From assembly GCA_003577005.1 (NCBI GenBank), contig QEUW01000006.1:1-53135 (forward strand): a DNA stretch of 53,135 bases, written 5' to 3'. A model generated the notes under the pieces. It was given only the letters and a program-made list of their open reading frames with translations. It made no database searches and was not told the origin of the DNA. A program made the translations under genes and the position numbers. Source of the stretch: Chloroflexota bacterium. GTDB lineage: Bacteria; Chloroflexota; Anaerolineae; Caldilineales; Caldilineaceae. Shown in pieces: positions 16,824 through 25,504 of the stretch (the stretch's first letter is position 1; each line of letters starts with the position of its first letter).

Positions 16824-17885
16824 TCACAAGCCGAACGAGTAATGGGGTGGATCTTTGATGCCGTGGAGGTTGCGGAGACGATTGATCAGCACAGTCGCAT
16901 CGCGTTCACCTTGCGCGGGTTTGCCAAAGGGATCGCTGATCCCTTCGTTGCTGCCGCTGAGAATGCGCAGCGTGGTGAGGACGCTGTGCGCCAACACATC
17001 GAGGTGATAGCCGCCCTCGAGGACGGAGATGAGCCTTCCGTAGCACACTTCATCGGCCAGCCCCAGCAGTTCCTCAACCAGGGCCGCATAGCCGGGGATG
17101 CTGAGATGCATACTCGCCAGTGGGTCGAGCCAGTGGGCATCGAAACCGGCTGAGAGAAAGATTACGTCCGGGCGAAATTCTCGTGCCGCCGGGATCAAGA
17201 GGCGTTGGAAGGCCTGGAGGTAGCCCTCATCGCCCACGTAGGGCGGGAAGGGAACATTGATCGTCGTACCGTGGCCCAGTTCCACCCCTACTTCATCGGC
17301 TGCGCCGGTGCCGGGATAGTAGGGGTGCTGGTGTACGCTAAAGAACATGACGGTCGGGTCGTCATAGAAGATCTCTTGCGTGCCATTGCCGTGGTGAACA
17401 TCGAAATCGACGATCAGCGCGCGATCCACCCCATGATGATCCTGCGCCCAGCGCACCGCGATGGCGGTGTTGGCAAGCAGACAAAAACCCATCCCCCGGT
17501 GGATCAGCGCATGGTGGCCTGGGGGACGAATCAGCGCAAAACCGTTGTCGGCGTAACCGCGCAGCACCATATCCGTAAGATTGAGCAGCCCGCCGGCCGC
17601 CAACAACGCGGCCTGGTAGCTATCCGGATTGACATAAGTGTCGCCGTCGATATGACCACCGCCACGGGTCGCAATCTGTTGCAGCGCTTCGATATAGCGT
17701 GGCGTGTGGACACGCAAGACCGCATTGAGCGGGGCGGGGCCGCTCGGAACCTCGATCAGACGGTCGAGGATGCCCTCTTTTTGCAGCAGGGTCCAGGTTT
17801 TTTCAAGCCGGCGATAATTTTCAGGATGTCCTTCGAGCGTGTGACGCAGGTTGAAGGGGTCGTAAACAAAGGCAGTTTTGCGCAT
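16824..17885 (-). CDS. Histone deacetylase / acetoin-utilization-family protein
   Basis: A zinc-dependent amidohydrolase of the arginase-deacetylase fold, 353 residues from ATG 17885 (MRKTAFVYDPFNLRHTLEGH). The first 8 codons of the longer frame look spurious. The family's key parts are visible: RPPGHHA with the paired charge-relay histidines, GFCLLANTAIAV, the metal site IVDFDVHHGNGTQEIF (Asp and His ligands), SVHQHPYYPGTG, and FLSAGFDAHWLDPL with the third ligand Asp. Bacterial members remove acetyl groups from lysines, including that of acetyl-CoA synthetase, or from polyamines; the substrate here is not determined. Confidence 0.9.
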   Translation of the reverse strand: MRKTAFVYDPFNLRHTLEGHPENYRRLEKTWTLLQKEGILDRLIEVPSGPAPLNAVLRVHTPRYIEALQQIATRGGGHIDGDTYVNPDSYQAALLAAGGLLNLTDMVLRGYADNGFALIRPPGHHALIHRGMGFCLLANTAIAVRWAQDHHGVDRALIVDFDVHHGNGTQEIFYDDPTVMFFSVHQHPYYPGTGAADEVGVELGHGTTINVPFPPYVGDEGYLQAFQRLLIPAAREFRPDVIFLSAGFDAHWLDPLASMHLSIPGYAALVEELLGLADEVCYGRLISVLEGGYHLDVLAHSVLTTLRILSGSNEGISDPFGKPAQGERDATVLINRLRNLHGIKDPPHYSFGL

Positions 17886-17930
17886 AACGATAAACCGGAA
17901 AAGGTGCAATAACGATGTGGTTTCCGGTCA

Positions 17931-17970
17931 TTGATTGTAGGGGGCGTTCGCGAACGCCCCCTACAATCAA
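17931..17970. repeat. Perfect 40-bp palindrome with no loop
   Basis: The left half, TTGATTGTAGGGGGCGTTCG (17931-17950), is followed directly by its exact reverse complement (17951-17970). It lies in the spacer upstream of the deacetylase-family gene, 46 bases before its start codon. Such a perfect, centreless palindrome is hard to keep in DNA by chance. Confidence 0.9.
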
Positions 17971-18009
17971 TCAACGACCGCACACCGTCACACAGAATCT
18001 CAATAGCGC

Positions 18010-19719
18010 CTAATGAAAGTGCGGTCGAAACAGATGGCGTTCGGCGCGACCCTCTATCTCACTCTTGATCTCGAACTGAAGATCAAAGTCGTACTCCTCG
18101 GTCTTGAGCGCCGTGATCTCCTGCACCACCTGGGTGGGGAGATGGCTCTGAAGTGGGCGGGTGGTGTGCAGCGTCTTTCCATCCCAAAGCAGGCTTAATT
18201 TGCCCTCCTTGATTGGCAGGTCGATCAACGCCCACCATGTCCAGTCAGCCGGCCAGGTGGGATAGACCATAAGCAGTGGGCGCTCCTGGCTCACCCCGCA
18301 GCCGCGCCAGATGGCCTGCCCGGCTAAAACCACCCCTTGCCAGGGGTCAGCAAAGTGCCAGGGGTGTTCCGCCGGTGTCTGCCAGGTGCTCCACCGGAGA
18401 GCAGCCTCGGCGTCAAAGGGCGGTGTCGTAAGTGGCTGAGCAGGCGTCGCGAACTGGCGTTCCATTTCGCACGCCTCGCTCTCCCAACGCACCATGTTGA
18501 TACTATCATGGTGTTGCATAGCTAGACCGAGCGCCCGGCGGAGTGTCACGCTTATGGTCGCCAGAGTTGCGCCATCACTTTCCGAAAGATGCTGCCAACG
18601 ATGTTGGATCAACGCATCCGCACAGGCGCGTACAGCGGCATAATGTTCGTTGAGCAAGCTGGCGTCGAAGTGGTGGCGCAGGTGATCGGAAAGCGCCATA
18701 AGGTAGGCAGCGTTGGTTTCGACCAACGCCGCGCCGGGGTCGACCGGTGGATCTTGTGTACGCAAAGGGAAAGCAAGCGGCAGACGGCCCCCGGTGCGTT
18801 CGGCCAGGCGGCGGGCGTGAGCGAGCAGATTGCGGCTTTGCGTCGCATCGATGGCGTCCAGGCTTTCCACCAACGCCGGCAGGTGGCGCACATCGCGATC
18901 GCTGGGGGCAAAACCTGTGCGCAGGCGCTGCACCCGGCGTACCGTCTCCGCCTTGCCCATTTGCACGGCTTGATTGTAACGCACATCGGGCGTCCACAGG
19001 CGTGCGGTCTTGAGCAATTCATCCCAGGCGCGGACGCTCAACTCGAAGGCGCGCTCGGTGTCGCGCAGCGCCAGAAAGCCGTTCCACGCCATTTGTTCAC
19101 CCACATCACTCACTGTGAGGAGCAGGGGCACCTCGACCACGCCGTTGACCAGCACATGATAGACCAGCCTCGCGCGCCGAGGGTCATCGATCTCTACCCC
19201 ATCGGGTCGGCCATACGGGTTGCCAAAGACGCAGGTGCTCTCGGCGTTACTCTGGGCGTAGATCCCGCGCGCCGGTTGCGGGTTGCGCTGCGCCACCAGC
19301 AGGCCATCGACGATCCGCTGGGTCAGCGGTTGCGCCCACTCGATGTCGATCTCCAACCGGAGGAGGCGATCTCCTTCCGCCTGACATTCGAGCACCCAGA
19401 GGACGCTACGGTCGTATGGGCTGTTGAGCAGGGCGCAGAGGCGCTTGCTGACGATCATCCCCTCGTTGCCCAGGATCACTTCCTGGTAGCCTGGGTAGAA
19501 GCGCGTGACCAGCGCCACCAACCCCTCCTCGCGCAGGGCGACGATGCGCAACTGCACGTAGCGAACATAGGTTTCGTCCGCCCAGGGCCAGGCCAGGTCC
19601 ACCAGATCGGTGGCTGCGTCGGCGTAAAAGACCAGGTCTTGATTGGCAAGCCGGTACCCCAGGTCGGCAGGCAACTGTTCGGTGTCGATGGTTTGTGGTT
19701 GGTCGAGGATTGGGTTCAT
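18010..19719 (-). CDS. Large soluble protein of unknown function
   Basis: It has 569 residues from ATG 19719 (MNPILDQPQTIDTEQLPADL). The upstream 20 codons of the open frame are only the translation of the palindrome at 19737-19797, so I exclude them. The first 230 residues are strand-rich (QLRIVALREEGLVALVTRF, VLECQAEGDRLLRLEIDIEW). From about 270 a helical region with many Arg/His and Trp appears (NQAVQMGKAETVRRVQRLR, MVRWESEACEMERQF). The end is again strand-like with many tryptophans (WPADWTWWALIDLPI). A beta-sandwich plus alpha/alpha-barrel glycosidase layout is possible but I see no catalytic motif. It lies downstream of the BMP-type ABC operon and may be its last gene. Confidence 0.6.
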   Translation of the reverse strand: MNPILDQPQTIDTEQLPADLGYRLANQDLVFYADAATDLVDLAWPWADETYVRYVQLRIVALREEGLVALVTRFYPGYQEVILGNEGMIVSKRLCALLNSPYDRSVLWVLECQAEGDRLLRLEIDIEWAQPLTQRIVDGLLVAQRNPQPARGIYAQSNAESTCVFGNPYGRPDGVEIDDPRRARLVYHVLVNGVVEVPLLLTVSDVGEQMAWNGFLALRDTERAFELSVRAWDELLKTARLWTPDVRYNQAVQMGKAETVRRVQRLRTGFAPSDRDVRHLPALVESLDAIDATQSRNLLAHARRLAERTGGRLPLAFPLRTQDPPVDPGAALVETNAAYLMALSDHLRHHFDASLLNEHYAAVRACADALIQHRWQHLSESDGATLATISVTLRRALGLAMQHHDSINMVRWESEACEMERQFATPAQPLTTPPFDAEAALRWSTWQTPAEHPWHFADPWQGVVLAGQAIWRGCGVSQERPLLMVYPTWPADWTWWALIDLPIKEGKLSLLWDGKTLHTTRPLQSHLPTQVVQEITALKTEEYDFDLQFEIKSEIEGRAERHLFRPHFH

Positions 19720-19736
19720 AGCAATTTTGGATTTTA

Positions 19737-19797
19737 GATTTTGGATTCTAGATTTTGGATGGAACTGTCGAAAATCCAAAATCTAGAATCCAAAATC
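19737..19797. repeat. Inverted repeat with perfect 24-base arms overlapping a stop codon
   Basis: The arms 19737-19760 and 19774-19797 are exact reverse complements (left arm begins GATTTTGGATTCTAG), with a 13-base loop. The right arm includes part of the TGA of the ABC ATPase gene (19796-19798). The left arm lies just upstream of the start at 19719. The AT-rich words TTTGGATT and TTTAGATT continue left of the arm. It could act as a processing or stabilising hairpin between two cistrons. Confidence 0.85.
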
Positions 19798-21316
19798 ACT
19801 TCACTCCGGCCATGAGCAGGCCAAGCCCTTCACGTGTCGCCTCGCTGCGGGGGACGACGCCAATGATTTCGCCCTTGTACATGACGGCGATCTGGTCGGC
19901 GAGCGCCATAATTTCGTCAAGCTCGGAACTGACAAGTAACACGGCCACACCGGTATCGCGTTTAGCGACCAACTGGTTGTGGATAAATTCAATCGAACCG
20001 ACATCGATGCCACGGGTGGGTTGGGCGGCGATGAGCAGTTTGAGGGGGCGGCTGAATTCGCGCGCCACCACCATCTTCTGCTGATTTCCACCCGAGAGGC
20101 TGCCGCCGGTCACCAACACGTTTGGCGTACGCACATCGAATTCTTCGACCAGACGTTCAGCGTGTTGGTAAATGGACTGTTGGTTGATGGTGAGGCCGTT
20201 GACAAAGGGCGAGCGGTAATAGGCATTGAGCACCAGATTATCGGCTACACTATAGGAATCAATCATGCCATAGGTGTGGCGGTCTTCGGGCACATGGCTG
20301 CTCTGCCCCCGTTCGGTGATGCGGCGCGGCGGCGCGTTGGTCATATCTTGCCCGTTGATCAGAATACGACCGCTCTCGGCCTTGCGCAACCCGGTGATCA
20401 CCTCCACCAGCTCGGTCTGCCCGTTCCCCTGGACACCGGCCACCCCCATGATCTCGCCGCTCCGCACAGTCAGCGACACACCGCGTAACGCTAACTGGCC
20501 CAGGTCATCTTTGGCGACGACATCTTGTAACTCGAGCACCACCTCGCCGGGGGTGGCGGGCTTTTTATCCACTGTGAGGATCACCTCGCGGCCCACCATC
20601 ATCGCCGCCAGGCTCTCCTGGGTCGCCGTCTCTGGGTCAGCCTCCCCTACCAACCGGCCCTGGCGCAGCACGGCAATGCGGTCGGCCACGCGCAGCACTT
20701 CCTTGAGCTTATGGGTAATAAAGATAATCGACTTGCCCTGGTTACGCAACAGCGCCATGACCTCAAAGAGCCCTTCGATCTCTTGCGGCGTGAGCACCGC
20801 GGTCGGCTCGTCGAGAATCAGAATATCGGCATTGCGGTAGAGCGTCTTGACGATCTCCACACGCTGGCGCAACCCTACCGGCAGATCTTCGACGACAGCG
20901 TAGGGCTCCACCTCCAATTGATAGCGGTGTGACAGTTCGCTAATGCGCTGCGCCACGCTTTGGGTGTCGAGAAAACCATACTTGACCGTCTCGCTGCCCA
21001 GCATGATATTTTCTGCCACGGTCATCACCGGCACAAGCTGAAAATGTTGATGCACCATCCCAATGCCCAGTCTGATGGCGTCGTTGGGCGAATTCATGAT
21101 TACCGGCTGGCCATTGACCAGAATCTCGCCGGCGGTGGGCCGGTAGAGACCGTAGATAATGTTCATCAACGTCGATTTGCCCGCACCATTCTCACCCAGC
21201 AAACCCAAGATTTCGCCACGGTGCAGCTTGAGGCTGATACGCTCATTCGCCACCACGCCAGGAAAAAGCTTGGTGATATTACGGACTTCCAGTACAGGGA
21301 CATGATTGTCGTTCAA
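19796..21316 (-). CDS. ABC transporter double ATPase of the BMP/nucleoside-import type
   Basis: This ATPase has two fused ABC domains and about 506 residues, and powers the two permeases of this operon. Domain 1 has GENGAGKSTLMNIIYG (Walker A), the signature VGLRQRVEI and ILILDEPTAVLTP (Walker B). Domain 2 has the degenerate GVQGNGQTELVEVITG, then SGGNQQKMVVAREF and LIAAQPTRGIDVGS. The degenerate second Walker A is normal for the sugar/nucleoside (RbsA/YufO) class. No ATG is available. I choose TTG 21316 (AAGGGA 7 bases upstream). A TTG at 21367 would overlap the toxin gene. The stop is buried in the 24-base-arm repeat. Confidence 0.92.
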   Translation of the reverse strand: MNDNHVPVLEVRNITKLFPGVVANERISLKLHRGEILGLLGENGAGKSTLMNIIYGLYRPTAGEILVNGQPVIMNSPNDAIRLGIGMVHQHFQLVPVMTVAENIMLGSETVKYGFLDTQSVAQRISELSHRYQLEVEPYAVVEDLPVGLRQRVEIVKTLYRNADILILDEPTAVLTPQEIEGLFEVMALLRNQGKSIIFITHKLKEVLRVADRIAVLRQGRLVGEADPETATQESLAAMMVGREVILTVDKKPATPGEVVLELQDVVAKDDLGQLALRGVSLTVRSGEIMGVAGVQGNGQTELVEVITGLRKAESGRILINGQDMTNAPPRRITERGQSSHVPEDRHTYGMIDSYSVADNLVLNAYYRSPFVNGLTINQQSIYQHAERLVEEFDVRTPNVLVTGGSLSGGNQQKMVVAREFSRPLKLLIAAQPTRGIDVGSIEFIHNQLVAKRDTGVAVLLVSSELDEIMALADQIAVMYKGEIIGVVPRSEATREGLGLLMAGVK

Positions 21317-21344
21317 GCGCAGTTCCCTTGAAAAAGTAAGCCTC

Positions 21345-21725
21345 TCATCTTTGCATGATTTCGTCAATTACTTGTGCGAGTGTCGGTGAAATGCCTACCT
21401 CAATGCCCTCTGGCGTGTGCTTATGCTCGCGTTGCGGCAAAGCCGGGCGATGCCGCGCATTGTCATATCGAAAGAGCAGCCTTGCCTCAGCGTCTTGATA
21501 ATGGTAGGCATACATCAGCCGCGATTCAGCCTGCGTTGCGTCTATAAATTCGCGAAAATGCAATTCGCTCTCGTCCTCGAATGCAATGATGCCCGCTAGA
21601 AAGCCGCGCAGGGTCGAACGCTGTTCAACCCGCAAATCAAGTATCCTTGTCTGCCCGGTTGCCACCAAAGCCAAAATAGTGCCCGTAAGGGCGTTTGCGT
21701 ACTCAGGAAAGCTGGTGACGGGCAT
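21345..21725 (-). CDS. TumE/DUF6516-family toxin-like protein
   Basis: It has 126 residues from ATG 21725 (MPVTSFPEYANALTG); an earlier start at 21758 would overlap the upstream gene further. The family pattern is seen in YHYQDAEARLLFRYDNARH, RPALPQREHKHTPEGIEVG and the final SPTLAQVIDEI, the conserved part of DUF6516 proteins, now named TumE toxins. It overlaps the coiled-coil gene at 21703-21999 by 23 bases, as expected for a two-gene toxin-antitoxin cassette. The biochemical activity of the family is, as far as I know, poorly defined. The cassette sits inside an ABC transporter operon. Confidence 0.8.
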   Translation of the reverse strand: MPVTSFPEYANALTGTILALVATGQTRILDLRVEQRSTLRGFLAGIIAFEDESELHFREFIDATQAESRLMYAYHYQDAEARLLFRYDNARHRPALPQREHKHTPEGIEVGISPTLAQVIDEIMQR

Positions 21726-21999
21726 GTTCCAATGCTGCCAATTCGGCCTGGAGGCCATCGAGCAGGCTTGCCTCGCCGGCCCACTCTACATATTCTAGAT
21801 CGCCGCCAGCAAGATCCTCAGCCACCATCCCACTCAAAAACTGTGCCGTCGAAACGTTATACTGCTCCTCAAAGCGGCTAAGACGCGCCTTCGTCCGGCG
21901 AATACTTTCCCGCAGATGTCGCTTGTACGTTTCAAGAGCCTGGATAAGGGTCTGAACAGCACTCTGATCGGCCAATTCGATAATCACTTGGATGCTCAT
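21703..21999 (-). CDS. Coiled-coil protein paired with TumE, antitoxin candidate
   Basis: It has 98 residues from ATG 21999 (MSIQVIIELADQSAV); the earlier ATG at 22017 is less likely. Residues about 15-55 form a charged amphipathic helix (TLIQALETYKRHLRESIRRT, KARLSRFEEQYNVS) with coiled-coil periodicity. Then an acidic patch (AEDLAGGDLEYVEWAGE) and another helix follow. No recognised DNA-binding motif. Its overlap with the toxin-like gene and small size suggest the antitoxin of the pair. It was called from context; the family is not recognised. Confidence 0.65.
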   Translation of the reverse strand: MSIQVIIELADQSAVQTLIQALETYKRHLRESIRRTKARLSRFEEQYNVSTAQFLSGMVAEDLAGGDLEYVEWAGEASLLDGLQAELAALEHARHQLS

Positions 22000-22062
22000 G
22001 TAATTCGCCTCGAACAAAATCTAATATCTACCCAACTACTCAACAACAGCACATTCCTTCGA

Positions 22063-23115
22063 TCACTCTGTTGTCCCCTCCGTCTCATAGACCTGCCCCT
22101 CCGCCGCCGGGGGGCGCACCCGGCCGACAAAACCGGAGACGGCGATGATGGTGACGACGTAGGGCAACATGCTGATAAATTGGCGAGGCAGATCGGTGAC
22201 GCCGCGCAGCAGCAATTCATTCTGCAACGCCTGGGTGTAGCCAAAGAGTAACGAAGCGCCCAATGCGCCAAATGGGTTCCAGTTGCCAAAGATCATGGCG
22301 GCGAGCGAAATAAAGCCACGACCAGCCGTCATCCCTTCCTGGAACTGACCCACCGCCTCCAGCACTAAAAAACCGCCACCCAGCGCGGCCAACATCCCAC
22401 CGATCATGGTGTTGAGATAACGATAGCGGTTGACGGGGATGCCGACCGTGTCCGCCGCACGGGGATGTTCGCCTACGGCGCGCGTGCGCAGCCCCCAGCG
22501 TGTGTAAAAGAGCGCCACATGCACCGCGATCACCAGCAGCAGCGTGAGATAGGTGATGGGCGGGTTCTCGAAGAGCACGCGGCCGATTACCGGAATATCC
22601 GCCAACAACGGAATGCGCGCCGCAGAGAACTTGCCCTGGGCTACGGCGTTACGGTCAAACAGGTAGGAAGAAAAGCCCGTAGCCAGGATGATCAGCACCG
22701 CACCGGAAATGATCTGGTCCATGCGAAAGCGGATGGAAAGGGTGGCGTGGAGCAGCCCCATGAGTGCTCCCACAAACAAGGCTGCAGCGATGCCAAAAAA
22801 AAGGCTGGGAAGAAGCGCCCAGTGATTGGTCGCTACTTTGGCCACAAAGGCCACAAAGGCGCCAGCCAACATCATGCCTTCGATGCCAATGTTGATAATA
22901 CCCGACCGCTCACACAAGATTCCGCTGAGTGCCCCTAAGACCAGCGGTACGCTGGCGCGCAAGGTGAAATTGAGCGCACTGATGCCAAAAAGTGCGCTCA
23001 ACCAGGTATAGTTGCGCAAGTCGGTTGTGTTGACCAGGATGACCATGACCAGCAGGCCGAGGGTCAATCCTACAGAGAGTAATGTCGAGGTTCGCCAAAG
23101 TTGTCTGCCGTTCAT
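22063..23115 (-). CDS. ABC transporter permease, BMP/nucleoside-import type
   Basis: A membrane component of the importer, 350 residues with about 8-9 hydrophobic segments (for example LLSVGLTLGLLVMVILV, VPLVLGALSGILCER, MLAALGGGFLVLEAV). SGIINIGIEGMMLAGAFVAF is the characteristic motif of the YufQ/NupC-like permease half of this class. GRGFISLAAMIFGNWNPFGA is the coupling region that contacts the ATPase. It ends in a short charged tail. It is separated from the partner permease (24158-25267) by the Rpn-type nuclease gene. Confidence 0.92.
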   Translation of the reverse strand: MNGRQLWRTSTLLSVGLTLGLLVMVILVNTTDLRNYTWLSALFGISALNFTLRASVPLVLGALSGILCERSGIINIGIEGMMLAGAFVAFVAKVATNHWALLPSLFFGIAAALFVGALMGLLHATLSIRFRMDQIISGAVLIILATGFSSYLFDRNAVAQGKFSAARIPLLADIPVIGRVLFENPPITYLTLLLVIAVHVALFYTRWGLRTRAVGEHPRAADTVGIPVNRYRYLNTMIGGMLAALGGGFLVLEAVGQFQEGMTAGRGFISLAAMIFGNWNPFGALGASLLFGYTQALQNELLLRGVTDLPRQFISMLPYVVTIIAVSGFVGRVRPPAAEGQVYETEGTTE

Positions 23116-23142
23116 GGTGGGAGGTGTCTTTCGGCCTGGAGA

Positions 23143-24153
23143 TTATCTGGGCGTACTTTCACTCGTTGCCGTCTGGTCCAGCGCGGTCTGAAATTCACCC
23201 CAGGTATAGGCGCGCAGTGCAATGTCGAATAGCGTCCCAAGCTTTGTATGTTCGGTAACCTCTGCAAGCCGTTCAGCAACCGACTCGAATTGCTCGCTGG
23301 AAAGTGCGAAACGTAGCCTGAGTGTATGTAAGATCGTTTCTCGCTGCTGTTCGAGTTTCCCCTGTTGCAGACCCTGTTGTAGACCCTGTTGCAGACCCTG
23401 TTGTAGACCCTGTTCACGAGCCTGTTCACTTGCTTTAGCAACTTGGGCAGCAACCTGGGCAGCAACTTGTTGTTGAACCCGTTCTTCGATCCATTCATCG
23501 AGCAGAGTCGCACCTTGCATCTGTTCCAACTCCTTTCGGAACACAAAACGCAGAAACTCATTGTCAAAATTGCGGCCAGCAATTGCCACGGCCAGGGCCA
23601 GCAAATCGGCCTGCTTGTGGGCATCTGGCTCGGCCAGGATCAGTTCTCGTTCGCGCTGCAAAATTTGTTCGTCTGGCTGCTCAACCAGCATGACCAAAAA
23701 GGGGGCCAGCTCGCGATACTTGCCGCTGCTGATCTCCTCCACATAATCCCACAACTTGAGCACCGGATAAGTAAATCGGTTGACAATTCGCCTCCCTAAG
23801 CGCACGATGTACTCATTGGGAATGGGCGCGGCGCGATAGCGTAAATAGAGCGTATAGGAGAAAACGGGAATCTTGTATTGCTGGGTCAGCGCGCCATGAC
23901 AGGCACACAGCCGGCGCGGAAAATCAGCAAAGTGATCCAGTTGAAACTCAACGTGCATCAGATATTCGTCACCGGCATAGAGCGCGCGATGCACAAAATC
24001 AACTGGCTGCACCGGCAGCGCCAACTCGACGTTTTCAGGCGTGCCGCGCAGTTCGATTTCCAGGTCAGGAAAGGCCAGGCGCAGAAATAGGTCCGCATGG
24101 TTGCGCGCAATGATTTTGAGCGTGCAGTCAAAGAGATTGGATGTGACAGCCAT
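23143..24153 (-). CDS. Rpn-type recombination-promoting nuclease (PD-(D/E)XK), mobile-gene-like
   Basis: It has 336 residues from ATG 24153 (MAVTSNLFDCTLKIIARNHA), 4 bases after the permease stop. The N-terminal part has ALPVQPVDFVHRALYAGDEY then LMHVEFQLDHFADFPRRL, matching the nuclease core of the Rpn/transposase_31 family, in which an acid-x-acid/Gln strand (HVEFQ) is catalytic. A helical region follows, then a tandem run LQQGLQQGLQQG encoded by a 12-base DNA repeat, and a C-terminal helical tail. These genes spread as selfish elements and are often found inserted between unrelated genes. Here it splits the two permease genes of an importer. Confidence 0.82.
   Translation of the reverse strand: MAVTSNLFDCTLKIIARNHADLFLRLAFPDLEIELRGTPENVELALPVQPVDFVHRALYAGDEYLMHVEFQLDHFADFPRRLCACHGALTQQYKIPVFSYTLYLRYRAAPIPNEYIVRLGRRIVNRFTYPVLKLWDYVEEISSGKYRELAPFLVMLVEQPDEQILQRERELILAEPDAHKQADLLALAVAIAGRNFDNEFLRFVFRKELEQMQGATLLDEWIEERVQQQVAAQVAAQVAKASEQAREQGLQQGLQQGLQQGLQQGKLEQQRETILHTLRLRFALSSEQFESVAERLAEVTEHTKLGTLFDIALRAYTWGEFQTALDQTATSESTPR
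23360..23407. repeat. Coding tandem repeat, 12-bp unit
   Basis: Four units of CCCTGTTGYAGA (Y alternating C,T,C,T) run 23360-23407, so a 24-base block is duplicated exactly. A fifth, diverged unit follows. In the nuclease frame each unit encodes four residues, LQQG. Copy number could vary by slippage without shifting frame. Confidence 0.9.
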
Positions 24154-24157
24154 TGAT

Positions 24158-25267
24158 TCATCGCCCCCAGCCAATCGTGGGCGCCTGGTTCAATGCATCT
24201 TTGCCCAGCCGCAGACGGAAGATCGCCCGGATCAACAACGGCGCGGCGACAAAGGCCAGCACCAACCCCTGGATCACCTGAATGATGTCTGCCGATACAC
24301 CCGACTCAAACTGCATCCGCGCACCGCCGGCGTCGAGTGCGCCAAAGAGAAACGCGGCCAGGATCACACCCAGTGGGTGAGTCTGGCCCAACAACGCCAC
24401 AATGATGCCGTCGAAGCCTGCCCCGCCCGTAAACTCGGGTGCAAAACGCAGGTTGACCCCCAGCGTCTCGATGGCGCCGGCCAGCCCGGCCAATCCACCC
24501 GCAAGCAGCATCGTCAGCACGATCGTCCAGTTGACGCGTATGCCGGCGTACCTGGCCGCTCTGAGGTTTTGCCCCACGGTGCGGATCTCAAAACCGATGA
24601 TGGTCTTATAGATGAGCCACCACATCAACACCGCCACCAATACCGCCAGGACAACACCCCAATGTACTCGATAAGGCGGCCCAAAGATAAGAGGAAGCTG
24701 GGCGCCAGGCAGAACCAATGGCGTCTGCGAAATGGCGCCTGCCGCCGGATCCCACAGCGGGCCGGGTGTCTGACCTTGTGTGCCACCGGCGTAGACAGTC
24801 CACCCGGTAAAGAGTGCGGCCACATAGTTGAGCATGATGGTGATGATCACTTCGTGGGCGCCCGTGTAGACCTTGAGCAGGCCGGGGATCGCACCCCACG
24901 CCATCCCCCCAAGGATGCCCGCTGCCAGGGACAGTGGTAGGTGCAAGATCGGAGGCAGCCCTTCGAAATGAATGCCAACCGCTACAGCAGCCACCGTACC
25001 AATCAGGAACTGGCCAGAGGCGCCGATGTTGAACAAACCTGCTTTGAACGCGACCGTGACCGATAGTCCTGTCAGGATCAGCGGCGTCATCTTGCGAACA
25101 GTCGTCGCCCAGCCACGGGCAGAGCCAAACGCCCCTGTGAACAGGCCGCGATACGCCTCGATTGGGTTGTCGCCAAACAAGACCATGATGAGGGCGCCTA
25201 GCACAAGAGCTGTCACTAGCGCCAACAAGGGGATGAGCAACGCCCGCCCCAATCTACGTATCCACAT
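24158..25267 (-). CDS. ABC transporter permease, BMP/nucleoside-import type
   Basis: The second membrane subunit, 369 residues with about 9-10 hydrophobic segments. AFKAGLFNIGASGQFLIG is the hallmark of the YufP-like half of this class. The segments GLLKVYTGAHEVIITIMLNY and GFEIRTVGQNLRAARYAGI carry the coupling helix. It follows the lipoprotein gene after a terminator-like hairpin (25348-25381), so it is probably expressed at lower level than the binding protein. Confidence 0.92.
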   Translation of the reverse strand: MWIRRLGRALLIPLLALVTALVLGALIMVLFGDNPIEAYRGLFTGAFGSARGWATTVRKMTPLILTGLSVTVAFKAGLFNIGASGQFLIGTVAAVAVGIHFEGLPPILHLPLSLAAGILGGMAWGAIPGLLKVYTGAHEVIITIMLNYVAALFTGWTVYAGGTQGQTPGPLWDPAAGAISQTPLVLPGAQLPLIFGPPYRVHWGVVLAVLVAVLMWWLIYKTIIGFEIRTVGQNLRAARYAGIRVNWTIVLTMLLAGGLAGLAGAIETLGVNLRFAPEFTGGAGFDGIIVALLGQTHPLGVILAAFLFGALDAGGARMQFESGVSADIIQVIQGLVLAFVAAPLLIRAIFRLRLGKDALNQAPTIGWGR

Positions 25268-25347
25268 TGTTAATCAAGCCTCACCATACTCGTGTAGCTT
25301 AGCGAACCAACCCCTCAGATGTGATCCTGCGCCTGGCGCCGATTGGC

Positions 25348-25381
25348 AAAACGGGAGGCGCGCCTGTGCGTGCCTCCCGTT
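25348..25381 (-). terminator. Terminator/attenuator between lipoprotein and permease genes
   Basis: The stem is AACGGGAGGC (25350-25359) / GCCTCCCGTT (25372-25381). On the minus strand it is followed by TTTTGCC. It lies between the BMP lipoprotein stop (25505) and the permease start (25267). Partial read-through would give the usual excess of binding protein over transporter. Confidence 0.7.
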
Positions 25382-25397
25382 CCTGTTAAAAAGCGAT

Positions 25398-25477
25398 TCA
25401 CAGAGAGCACCGAGTTGTCACAGAGAACACAGAGGATCTTCTCGGCGTCCTCTGTGTCTTCTCTGTGCTCTCTGTGA
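25398..25477. repeat. Intergenic palindrome with CACAGAGA words
   Basis: The left arm TTCACAGAGAGCAC...CACAGAGGA and the right arm TCCTCTGTG...GTGCTCTCTGTGAA are inverted copies, with mismatches in the middle, around a short centre (TCTTCTCGGCG). It lies just upstream of the terminator stem in the minus-strand transcript. Confidence 0.75.
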
Positions 25478-25504
25478 ACTGCTTTTGGTCCTGGCCTGTC
25501 GAAA

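Noticed and set aside
23222..23476. Plus-strand Cys-rich repeat peptide (CCRPC units)
   Set aside because: Antisense translation of the LQQG tandem repeat in the nuclease gene.
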